Positions 35,538 through 45,824 of a DNA stretch of 64,000 nt are shown in pieces. The notes under the pieces are model-generated. The model was not told the DNA's origin. It ran no database searches and saw only the letters and a program-made list of their open reading frames with translations. The translations under genes were made by a program, and so were the position numbers. The DNA lies in assembly GCA_964019425.1 (NCBI GenBank), contig OZ025813.1:248001-312000 (forward strand). Direction: 5' to 3'. Origin of the DNA: Flectonema sp. DT1601. Taxonomy: Eukaryota > Euglenozoa > Diplonemea > Diplonemida > Diplonemidae. The stretch's first letter is position 1. Every line of letters starts with the position of its first letter.

Positions 35538-37136
35538 TTCTCTTTGACTGTCTTCTTTCTGAAATGGTTTTTCTCAATTTTTTTTTTATTTTTTGTCTGC
35601 AATTCTTTTTTTTTTTAAAAAAAAAGAATCTCGAGCCCTACAGATGTTAAAACAAACGAGCCGACACGCACATGCAGAAACTATTAGGGGGAAAAGTATT
35701 TTGAATCCTCATAAAGAAACGAGGAAATTGCCTTACTAAACATGAGGCTCGGAGAGGAACAAAATGATACATTATGTAACACCTGATCAAAGTACAGTCA
35801 CAGCAGTGCTGTAGTTACCAGTTGTTGTTGCGTTGTTGCAACGTTCGCTTCACACGACAGTTAAACCTTATGAGCTCACGAGTCCTTTGCGTGATTCTAA
35901 TTACACTACGTACTTGGTACGATTGGTACTACGCAAGGCCAACACAGTGGCTTCAGTCACACGTACGGTCATCGAGAAAATGCCAAACAGAGTCGAAAGA
36001 AAAAATAAGAACGTACTCTCAGGCATCGCTCTCTCTTTATTACTTCAACCTGATAGCAGTTCTGGTTACTAGTTTTCGTTATCACGTATGTTTTTTTTTA
36101 ATTTTTTTTACTATATTTCCTTGTTAAGTGGCTTTTGGGGAATATGTATCAACAGGACCCTAGCCGCAGTACTGTGCACAACAAACACCTCAGCAAACTA
36201 GTCGTACTACAACCAAAAACCCATAATCCTCTATATAGCAGAAAGATTCAGATACCTTCCTGCACGGTTAATGAATTAAATTCACGTAGTAAGGGAATTG
36301 AACTGGATAGAGAAAACGGTTCTCCAAAGTCGCGTTGTTTATAGGTCAAGAAAAGGAGCAGGTACAAACCCAGCATCATCCGCTTGGGTTGTTTTTTGCC
36401 TAGTTGGCAAACCAAACTAATCACGCACGAAGCTACCTCTTCTTTATTTTTTTTCTTACCTTTTCTTGGTTTTTGTTTTTATTATCTCACTCCGACAATG
36501 GCTTTTTATTTTTATTTTTATTTTTTTTTTCTTAAGAGGGACGCAGAGAACAGAAAGAAAACAGAATGAGAAGAAAAAAAAGAAGGAAAAAAAAAAAAAA
36601 AAAAAGAAAAAAAAACGTCAAACATTCATTCTTGTAGGAAAAATGATTTGCGTGAAAGAACATGGAAACAAGTTTCAGAAGGCGTACACTATTGGCCAAT
36701 TAGATAAAAGAGGAGAAATTAACACAAATTATGCAAGGACGTGGCTACAAGAAGCCCACGCCTTAAGTTACACAAATCATAACAAACCAATGCCTTATCG
36801 AACAGTTGATGTCCACCACAAGGGACGACCAGTTTGCAGTACTACTCTTGTCCTGCAATAAACAATTTTTTTTTCCTTGTTTTTTAAGATGAAAAAGATG
36901 TTACAGAGTACAAAGAATTGAATTAAAGGGGAAAACAACTCGCGCCAAGTTCTTAGTGAGCTGCCTCTTTTTGGAAAACTACTACTGAACAAAAGATTAA
37001 AAAGCCACGGAGGAATCAGTCAGACATTAAAATTAACAAACAAAGTTGTGTTGATACAGCTAGTGACGTACTGTACAAAACATAGTCAGCAAGCATCTGA
37101 TGTTGTTCAGCCAAGAAATGTCTTTCAAACTGATGA
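35373..37136. other. AC4-carrier gene spacer
   Basis: No convincing gene. T-rich tracts at 35505-35595 and a purine/A tract at about 36568-36616 dominate the flanks. The sequence between, about 35640-36360, is more balanced but its frames are short and match nothing recognised. Confidence 0.5.
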
Positions 37137-37967
37137 CTATGAGTGAGATGCTTTTGGAGATGACTGCCAGGCAGAAACATCGACTGGGTTCACATCTTTC
37201 AAAGTGTAGATGATTCCATTTAATAAAATGAAGGTTCCAACAATCTGAAGTGTTCTGGTTCCGAGAGCCTTCGGCCAGACGATAGCCATAACACGAGCAG
37301 CACTCTTACGTGTTGCAGCATCCATTGTTGCAGGTAAACGACCCTCGCTTGAGGCGGCATATTCACTGAACAGTTGTCCATAAGACTTTTGAGGGTAGTG
37401 AAGTTTAAGAGCGCTCATATTATGAGGAACGTGACTAAAGTACCCGGCTAAGATACCTGCTGCTAATGAACCAGCTGTGTTACGAGCAAGTCCATTTGAG
37501 ATGGTTTCTTCAGGAATCTGTGTTTCAATGGCATCTGAGAGCTGATTAACACCAATAGCAAAGATAATCTCTCTCACTGCTCTTGCTGTGATTCCTCTCA
37601 ACCATCTCTGAGTAAGTAGAGGTTCTGGATTCTTACTTCCAGCGTTAGCGGCTTCCAGGATACTACTGACAGGTGTTGTAACTAATCCAGGACCACACCA
37701 CACACCAAGTCTTACTAAGGCAGGGGCAGCATACTTGTCAGGGTCAACGTTGTTAGCTAACCAAGATCTACTTTGCTTAATACCATTTATGTACACAATT
37801 CTAATAGGTGATTGCACATGCATGTCAGGGAACAGCTTCTGCACTTTCTGACCAAGGAGTGCGCTGTTAATAAAAGCATTCATTCCACTTCTATAAAAAC
37901 TCTCAACAGTCGCTGCAACGCTAGTAGCGAATACAGGAGAAGCGGCGGATTTGTTTTGGTTGCTCAT
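37137..37967 (-). CDS. Divergent mitochondrial-carrier-like membrane protein
   Basis: Single exon, 276 residues. It weakly resembles the mitochondrial carrier family, which swaps metabolites across the inner membrane through three repeats of two helices. Features that fit are the length near 280-300, Gly/Ala-rich segments, the RGITARAVREIIFAIG stretch about residue 130, the AGILAGYFSHVPHNMSALKL stretch about residue 175 (helix with a Pro followed by a Lys), and a last hydrophobic segment near IVGTFILLNGIIYT. The canonical Px[DE]xx[KR] signatures are not intact, so it may be a degenerate carrier, or an unrelated organelle membrane protein. No cleavable signal is obvious. A CAG after a T-rich tract (complement of 38014-38016) precedes the ATG by about 46 nt. 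Confidence 0.5.
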   Translation of the reverse strand: MSNQNKSAASPVFATSVAATVESFYRSGMNAFINSALLGQKVQKLFPDMHVQSPIRIVYINGIKQSRSWLANNVDPDKYAAPALVRLGVWCGPGLVTTPVSSILEAANAGSKNPEPLLTQRWLRGITARAVREIIFAIGVNQLSDAIETQIPEETISNGLARNTAGSLAAGILAGYFSHVPHNMSALKLHYPQKSYGQLFSEYAASSEGRLPATMDAATRKSAARVMAIVWPKALGTRTLQIVGTFILLNGIIYTLKDVNPVDVSAWQSSPKASHS

Positions 37968-38565
37968 TTTTTTTAATTATAATGGGATGTTTAGATATTA
38001 AACAAGGGGGGACCTGGAGCAAAAACAAAATAATAAAAGAATAACACCACAACACATATCATGTCACAGCAAGACTCAAGATCAAGTGCCTAACGAGCAA
38101 TCATCGCTGTTCTGAACTACTACTCGTGGATTAAATCAATGATCTCTAGCACATGTCTCGTAGTCACGAGTTATTTCATGCAAGAGACCAAAATCCCTTC
38201 TTTTCCCCCTTCCACTTTTTTTTTTTCTTTCGTTCGTTCGTTTTTTTTTTTTTAATATAATTTTTCTTCCTATCCCTCTTCTCAACGAGGTTTCACGAAC
38301 GAAGGCAAGGATTTTTTTTTTTTTTTTTTTGTTTAATATTTCAAATCACATAGTGAGCAACTGTGTCTCGGTATCTGCACAAAAGTTACGTCGTTGTCAT
38401 CAACTACTATCGTACTTCGAAAACAAATTGAAATACTCTGGTGAAGCCGACAATACTTAAGCACAGGCCATGACACAAGTGAGGCTTTTCTGAGACAAGA
38501 GGGGAGGGGATCCAATAGGATTACTGAGTAGAGCAGCAGTTAGATCATGTGAATTATAAGCTCGT
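37968..38565. other. Spacer between carrier-like and EF-hand genes
   Basis: About 600 bases with T runs at 38216-38250 and 38311-38330. No gene seen. It should contain the 3' UTR of the EF-hand gene and the 5' end of the carrier-like gene. Confidence 0.5.
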
Positions 38566-39171
38566 TTACTTAGTTTGTGAAACAGAGTAGATAACTGTGG
38601 ATGTTTATTATGAGTTGTTTTTGTTAATCAAATGAAATAAAGTAAAATACGAAGCCGACCATTACTAAAACAAATACATACACTGATTCATTGGCATGTT
38701 TACTGAACCAGTTCTCTGAGGATCAAATGAAGCGAATGTTCTCGCACACTGATCAATAAAGACACAGAATGCAATAAATTCAGTTCTGTTCATGCTTCCA
38801 CTTCTGTCAGGATCGTAGACTGAAGTAGCAGCTTGGAATGCATGGTTATCTAAAGCAAGTCCTGGGAAGGCTTGTCCCATCGCCTGGTACACCTGCTGAA
38901 AACTAAGCTGTCCAGATCTCTGAACGTCAGTAGCATAGAAAACTTGATCTTTTTGTGCCATCCATGCAAAGATATTTTTAAAATCTTGGTAATTAACCTT
39001 ACCACTTCTAGTGCTGTCGAATAATCTAACAAACAAGTTAGTAGTCATCAGAGTGACTACAATTCCAGCCTGTTTCAATGCTTCTTGCAATTCCTTGTGG
39101 TCAAGGTATCCAGACCTATCTCTATCAATGTGGGCGAACCATCCCTGCATCTGTGCTTCTGTTGCTGCCAT
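38566..39171 (-). CDS. Penta-EF-hand calcium-binding protein (ALG-2/sorcin type)
   Basis: Two exons, 39171-38682 and 38594-38566, joined across an 87-nt intron at 38595-38681 (GTATGT...CACAG); 172 residues. The short last exon completes the protein as ...NQFIYSVSQTK, the kind of ending this family has. Five EF-hand-like units follow in order: DRDRSGYLDHKE (about residue 15), DSTRSGKVNYQD, DVQRSGQLSFQQ, DPDRSGSMNRTE and DPQRTGSVN. Units 1 and 4 have the full ligand pattern. Unit 3 has lost the final Glu, and unit 5 is the dimer-forming type in this family. The Gly/Pro-rich N-terminus of animal members is missing. Known relatives move to membranes when they bind calcium; partners here are unknown. 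Confidence 0.85.
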
Positions 39172-40172
39172 TGTTGTTGGTATTAAAGGTCTCTTTAGTT
39201 TTAATGATCTGAATTAACTAACTGATCGCTTTAATCTAACTTAAATATAAAACCATTCTTAAAAATTATCAGATGACTAATGCATCCTGTTGGGTTATTA
39301 AAAAAGATGTTATTTTTAGATTAGAAAAAGTAGTTTAAAACTCCCAGCCGTTAAAAACAACACAAACAAGAAAGGAGATAAACCTTTTTCGTACGTTAAG
39401 GAATTCTAAATTAACTCATGTATACTTTGAGACAATGACAATGACAACGGTACATCCACAACAGTGGTGGTCAGGAAAGGGGGAAGTACATTTTTTCCTG
39501 AATGGGAAGGGACAGTACAGAAAGTTCGCCAGCACAAATTTAGTTCTGAAAAAGAGAAAAAAGAAGAAAAAGAAAACCAGTTGCCATATTCATGTTACTA
39601 CTTTCATTCGGAAGTAATTGCTATGTTGTGAACAGAATTCAGATACCAGTTTCAATTATATGAAATTGTTTCTTTAGAGTTAGTTTCTTACTAAGGCATC
39701 AGATTTTTCACCAAAATGAGCTAACAGAATGGCTGGACTCCTCAGTACAACAACACAATTTTTAAGTAACAAAAAAAAAAAAGAAAATGAGTTGACGTCA
39801 GCGGGCATTCGAAAAACAAAAAGAGGGGAAAAAAAAAAAAAAAACCAGTACAGAAATTACAATAGAAAAATAATATAACCCGACAACGAACGCTCATAAA
39901 GCATAACACACAAAAAGTAAGGGCTTCATAAAACAGCACTATATTTCATGTGACAAAAAGAGATACAATTCAATGAAGACACACAGTAACCTTTTTATAA
40001 AGAATTTGGCTGTAACATCTCACTATTAATTGCCTCTACAGAGTGAGTGTTTCGTGGACTTCCTGTTTTCCTGATATGTCTAACATCACGGAGGGTTCTT
40101 GGAGATAGAGCTGTTTTTTTTTTTTTTTTTTTTTTTAATTATTCCTTGTCAAAAGACTTGTGTATTTTAGGA
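39172..40172. other. Spacer between EF-hand and SH3/UVR genes
   Basis: About 1 kb with A-rich runs at 39769-39785 and 39829-39844 and a T run at 40112-40136. No gene is seen. Confidence 0.5.
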
Positions 40173-42629
40173 TTAACACATACGAGAGTCAATAAAATTG
40201 ATCACTCCCTTTAGTTGGTTTGCTAATTCAGGATAGTCTGTTTGTTTTTTTTATTATTATTTGTTTAGTTTCCGTGAGCCATAATTTGACATATTAATGA
40301 AAAAAAGAAACATACGGATGGTCGGTTCAGTATGCTGCTGTTCCACAAGAACACCCTGCTGCTCCCGAAGAGTGGCCGTAGCGTGAGAGACGTAGATTTG
40401 AATAATTTTACGCCAATTTTTTTGAATTTTTTGAAGAGACAATGTGGGTTGAAACTCAGCGATAGCATTGTAAAGAGCTGAAGGATCCGTCATGTGAAGT
40501 GAGTCAGCAATATCGAGTAATTGCTTAGAAGCGTGGATGTGTGTCATTCCCCGTCTGAACCTCTCAACCATTGGAACACTTGCATCGGGCGATTCCGATA
40601 GTCGATATTCTCTTGAGTTAATTATTTCATCAATAAGAAGTTTTAATCTGTGAGCTTCAACGTAGTCTTCAGCTGAAGCTGCTTCTTCTTTTTGTTTTAT
40701 TAAGTCATCGACGTCGCAATCAGGTGCTGACGCTACCGCGACAATACCTTTTCCTGCATTACGTGTTGCTTCTAATTCAGCTTTTTTATTTTCTCTTTCG
40801 ATAATTAGCTGATCGAGTTGTTGTTTTAGTTCTTGAGCTTCTTCGAAATTTTCGGTTTCGACGGCGGTGGCTTTTCTTGTTGTCAGGTAGTCAATTTGAG
40901 AGTCCATATCTTCGATTGTCTCTTCTAAAGGATTAATAGTCTCAGCAACGACAACAACAGCTGACTGATGAGCTGATACTGCTGCAGCTGTTTCAGTTAT
41001 TTGAGAAAGAGTAACCACCATAAGATCATCCTTAAAATAAACAAATGTATCACCTTTAGGACCAGTCACGGTTATTGGCAATACCGCTTTGTCATTTGCA
41101 GAGCCACGAGGTTCTTCCATTATTATACCGAACTCACCAGGTCTTAAACAACCTGTTGAAAGTAATTCTGGGGCGTGACCAGGAGCTAGCATCACACTAC
41201 AACCAGCACCAGGAAGTGCATCATTGCAGGTCGTTAGTTGAACAAATATACTGCAGTTCGGAAGTACTTGATTGACGGAATATAAATCTACCCAATTATC
41301 AATAGCAGCATCATGAACTTGAAGAGACTTTACTTTTATTGAACGGTTCCAGGAGTCGTCACCGATAGTGGCGACGATGTTTGAGGGAGCAGGACAGCGA
41401 TTCCTAGCCTCTGTTATTAAGATTCTTTCAATTGTTCGAGAGAGTGAAGTCAGAGATGACATATCGACCTCCGCAGGTATCGTAGCGATTGATCCGAATA
41501 AGTGAGCCGATATTGTTACAGCGACTGCTCTAATACTACTTTGAGCATCTACAAGTGTTGTTGTTGATTGAGCAGCTGGTTGAAGACTACTCTGTCTCAT
41601 GCTATTCATACCTGACGCAGTTAGATTAGTTGCTGCTGGAACTGATCCAACAGCCTGTGGTACATTTAGATATTTACTTGAGACATATCCAGTCTTCCCA
41701 TCAAACTCTACGTACTTCCACTGAGAGTCTGATGACATCGGAAGCAGTTCCGTGACAGTTGTTTGATCAGGTAACCAAACAACACAAATTCCACTATCAG
41801 AAGGAGTGTCTCTCATTGGTATACTGCCACCCTTCCAGTTTACAATAAATACTTGTTGAGCAGGTGAGCTAACATTTTGCACTTGAGGAACACCTGTTGG
41901 AGTAGGTGATGAAGTAGGAACACCAACTAATGTTGCTGGTTTCGGAGCTGGAATCTCTCTCGGTGCCGGGGCTGGTCCAGGAGTTTGCCAAATAGAGTCT
42001 GGTAGGAATCCATGAAGCTGTGAGAAGTCTTTCAACTGTTCTTTTGTTATTAAATCACACCAAGTTCCTATTCCATCATTAAAGATTTGTACTCTTAGGA
42101 ATCTAACATCTAACACAGGATGTTGTGGTAGCTTCATAGCTGTTGCTTCAGCAGCAAAAACATCTTCTCCACGACGAATGACTTCCGACACGCTAGGCTT
42201 CCTCGAGAAATCTAATTCAATATTTACTTTCTGTCCATACAGTTCAGCACACATCAATAAAGTGAACTGTGCATGATTACCAGGTGCTGGAGAACCAGAT
42301 GGAGAAGATATTTCGTAAGGATACGCTCCACCTGCTTCGATGGCAGCCATTGGGGATCCCGCAATAGGTGGTGGTGGTGGAGGACTACCCTTTTGATAAC
42401 CAGTGATTACAGCCTGTTTGCATGCCTCGTATTCCGATGATGATAATCTCCCTTGTGCAAAAAGATCTGATAAACCTTTCAGCTGTTCTACCAACCCCAA
42501 ACCCTCATGAGAACTCATGACTTGCAAACCTCTTTTGGGAGATCTCATTGATGTTACAACTTCGCCACTTTGATTACAAGTTGTTGTGACTGCAACAGGT
42601 CCGTTGTGCAGCGATACCGGGTCACCCAT
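40173..42629 (-). CDS. Large scaffold-like protein with an SH3-type domain and two UVR motifs
   Basis: Exons 42629-40316 and 40237-40173 with a 78-nt intron at 40238-40315 (GTATGT...AAACAG); 792 residues. The second exon adds HYPELANQLKGVINFIDSRMC. Seen in order: a possible short helical motif near 45-75 (LVEQLKGLSDLFAQGRLSSS) resembling the SHOCT-like pattern; a Pro-rich linker (about 80-92); a region with CAELYGQKVNIELDFSRK; a second Pro-rich linker (about 217-250); an SH3-type domain about 258-325 with WKYVEFDGKTGYVSSKYL; a repeat of the first unknown region near 370-465 (compare SAHLFGSIATIPAEVDMS); and two UVR-type helical hairpins near 580-680 (NFEEAQELKQQLDQLI and DYVEAHRLKLLIDEI). UVR motifs bind protein partners in UvrB/UvrC and in some eukaryotic scaffolds. 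A binding or scaffold role is inference; no enzyme domain is seen. Confidence 0.75.
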
Positions 42630-43119
42630 CTTTTTTTATATCTGATGCAATAAATATAGAGAATTGTGTATTGTATATAAGTAAACTATACTAATGAAAA
42701 AAAAAATGAAAAAAAAAAAAGAAATTATCTCAAAATCTATTTTTTTAATTCAATTGGCTGAGTGAATTCCTTTTGTAAGAAGAAGTAATTTAATAAACCT
42801 AACAAGATAAAAAAAAAAAAAAATTGGAACATTTTCTAAAAAAAATAAAACAAAAATAACAAGAAAGAAAGAAAAAAAAAGAAAAAAATAGACAACAATG
42901 AACATAAAGAAGAAAAAGAAAACAACGATTAAATTATTTGCGTTAGCTGGTTAATATGTGACTCGTCTAGTGACAGCTATGCTTCGTCAACATAATAACC
43001 AATTACCGATATATAAATAGATTTAGTACAAAAAACAATTCAGATGGGTCAAGAAGCAATAAATTGCCCTCAGCTTATAGTGTTAAAATAAGCAACGATG
43101 GAATTAATATGAAAAGAGA
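42630..43119. other. Short A/T-rich spacer
   Basis: 490 bases, A-rich, without a gene. A CAG (in GCATCAGATAT on the minus strand) lies just before the SH3/UVR start. Confidence 0.5.
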
Positions 43120-45623
43120 CTAGCTGCGGGAAGTCGCATCTGTTAAGTGTGAAGATGACGATCGCTGTGGTTGCCCAGGACGTGCACGTGGAGCAGGAGG
43201 TTGGTCCATTGAAGGATGATCCACTACTTCAACATCATGAGTATTATCCTTACCCCATCGATAAGTACTCCCTCTACCAGTAGCATCCCATCTTACAGTT
43301 ACCCATCCTAAAAGTGAGTCAACCTTAGCAACTGTTCCTAGATTACCATCACCACCATCTTGATCTCCCCACTGCCATGAAACTGGGTTTCGCTTCACAC
43401 GAGCTCCAACTTTAATCTGCGGAGGGTATGCTGCAGTGCTACCAGTCTCTGTCGGAGGATATTGCAAATGCCGAGGAGGAGAGTTATCAGGACCCCACGT
43501 CCAACTGTTATCACATCCAACTGGATCAACATGTGGTCTTCTCGGAGAACGACCTTCAGGAGAAATAGATCTATGAGGGGATACAGAATGCTGTCGTGAA
43601 GGACTAGGAGATGGAGATGGTGGAGTTTGAGACCTTCTACTAATATGAGATACGTCATCATCATAAAGTGGATGTAGTTTACCAGTCTGATCGTAGTACT
43701 GACCCTTTGGAGCAGCTAGTCTGTCGATATCAATTTCAGGTACCTCATCCCTCGGTAACCAAACTAGTCTTTGAAACTGATGTCCTGGAACACACGCTGA
43801 GGCGTTTGGTACAATTACAAATTCGTGAATTTCAGTGTCACGCTCAACAGTAAATGCGATTGGTTTCTTAGGAGGAAGTGTTTTGACACACTTCTTGAAT
43901 GCAATCAGATCTGGTACATCAACTCCGTTAACTTGTTTGATGGAATCGTCAGGTTGGATGTTTGCCTTCTTTGCTGGTCCTCTGACGCCAACGACCTTAA
44001 TCCCGTCAGCTCGCTTTTGTTTCGTGCCGCTGCTAGAACGGGACCTGCCAACTCTTCCTCGTACGACAGGTCTTGGCATTGTGTCAGTTAAGCAAAGACC
44101 GAATTCCGGATAGTTACGCCTGTCTTTTTCTCGACTCTTCCGCTCACGATCTGAACGAGTGCCTGGTGATGTTGAGGCGGGTCGGCTGCCTGGTCTGGAA
44201 TGAGGTCCTGGACTTTGGCTCTGCGTCCGTCTTTGATATAAGAACCTTTCTATTTCAGACTGCTGGCGTCTAATTAATTCATCTTTCTGTGCCAACTCCC
44301 TTCTGTGAGCAGTCTCACGATCATCATCAGGATGTGGGTCTTTGTGATCGATTGTGAATGCCGTAGCGACCTTCTTCTGGGGAGGGTTTCTGCGATCTTG
44401 CTCAATGTCATCCATTCGCAGTTTGTTTTTAGCTGCAGCTAACTTCAATCTTTCAACCTCATCCTCTGCATCTTGCAAATTATCCTGTGTAGCTGTTAAG
44501 GATTCTTGTAGACTTTGATGATTACGTTCTGAAGCGTGTGATTCTGCGAGTTTCTTCTTCAGCTTTAATATTTCTTTTTCTAGTTGAGTAGTCTGATGTT
44601 CTCGATCTTGGCTCTCAAACTGCTCCTCTTCAAGAGATTTAATTCTCTCTCTGAGAATACTATTCTCGTTGTCAACATCTCGGAAACGGTGCAGCTGACC
44701 TTCTGATGCATCCAACTGATTGGTAACTTCTGAGAGTCTGTTTCTTAGAATGCTACCTTCTTGATGGTAGTTGTCACCTTCAGACTGTCTGGATGCTAAT
44801 TTCTTTTTCAAGTTCATTACCTCTTCTTCTGAGGCTTGTAAATGTTCTTGAGTTAAGACTAACTTCTCTCTGAGAATGTTCTGATCGGTTTCGTTTGAAG
44901 TCTTTTGATCTGATCTTTTTAATTTCGATAACTCCGTTTCTTTATTACGAAGATCTTCTTGTGCTTCAAGAAACCTCTCTCTGTAGTCAACATCATCTTT
45001 ACTGTTGTCGGTTTGCTTTCGGAGTTTCTTTCGGAGACGTAAAACTTCTTTCTCTGCCTCTTCGAGGTTTTTTTCAGTTAATAACAGTTTGTTGTCGTCA
45101 TCTGGATCTGTTTGTCGTTGAAGAGATTTCTGTAAGTGTCTAACCTGCTGCTGTGAAGTAGCAAAGTCTTGTTTTGCTGCCGCTTCTTTTGATTTCAATC
45201 TTTCGATATCCTTCTGAGCAGCGTTCAGTTGTTCCTTTAAATATTTTTTATCGTCGTTGTCGCTATCGCTTCCAACGGCATTTGGTGATCCATCCCTCCG
45301 CATTGTGAGTATCTCGCGTTGCATCTTATCAAGTTCATCTTCCATCGCAGAGTTGGCTTCTTTTAATTTCAATTTGTCTTGACGGAGTTTGGGTACTATA
45401 GAGTCGTAGTCTCGATATACCCTTCCAACTGTCGCAAAGATTACCCAGCGGTAGTAGTAGCGTGCGCGTACTCGTTGTAAGAGGATCCCTGTTTTGCTTA
45501 TAATTTATATAATACAGCAACTTCCCATAATAATTACAAGATTTTCAAAAAAAAAAACATACATTCTGAAGTACTGACGGCAGCTGAGGCAGCTTCAAAC
45601 TCCCATCTTCTCCCCAACCTCAT
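43120..45623 (-). CDS. Coiled-coil scaffold with PDZ and MIB/HERC2 domains
   Basis: Two exons, 45623-45563 and 45488-43120, with a 74-nt intron at 45489-45562 (GTATGT...AAACAG); 809 residues. The join gives an N-terminal IQ-like basic stretch, LLQRVRARYYYRWVIFATVG. Next comes a long coiled coil of about 320 residues with repeated heptads (LRKKLRKQ, LKKKLASRQ, LKKKLAESH), then a Ser/Pro/Arg-rich linker. A PDZ-like domain lies at about 475-580 (GIKVVGVRGPAKKANIQPDD, then VNGVDVPDLIAFKK). A Pro/Ser/Arg linker follows, and a MIB/HERC2 domain at about 710-790 (VSWQWGDQDGGDGNLGTVAK, then VTVRWD and YRWG). MIB/HERC2 domains normally occur in ubiquitin ligases. No RING or HECT domain is seen here, so a scaffold role is inferred. 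The first exon is my reconstruction from splice signals. Confidence 0.78.
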
Positions 45624-45824
45624 TTCATTCTAATTAAGGAAAATAGTGATAATAAAAAACATACACAACCTCTATTAAGATATTGTTTTTTAAAGGAATT
45701 GCTATTTTAGAGAAGTAATGATCAACGTAGGTAATAAAAAAACAAAAACAATTAACATAACAATAACTTCCCCTAAAAAGGGAGTCAGGATGACAACGAA
45801 TGTGTAAATGAAAAAGAAACAAAC

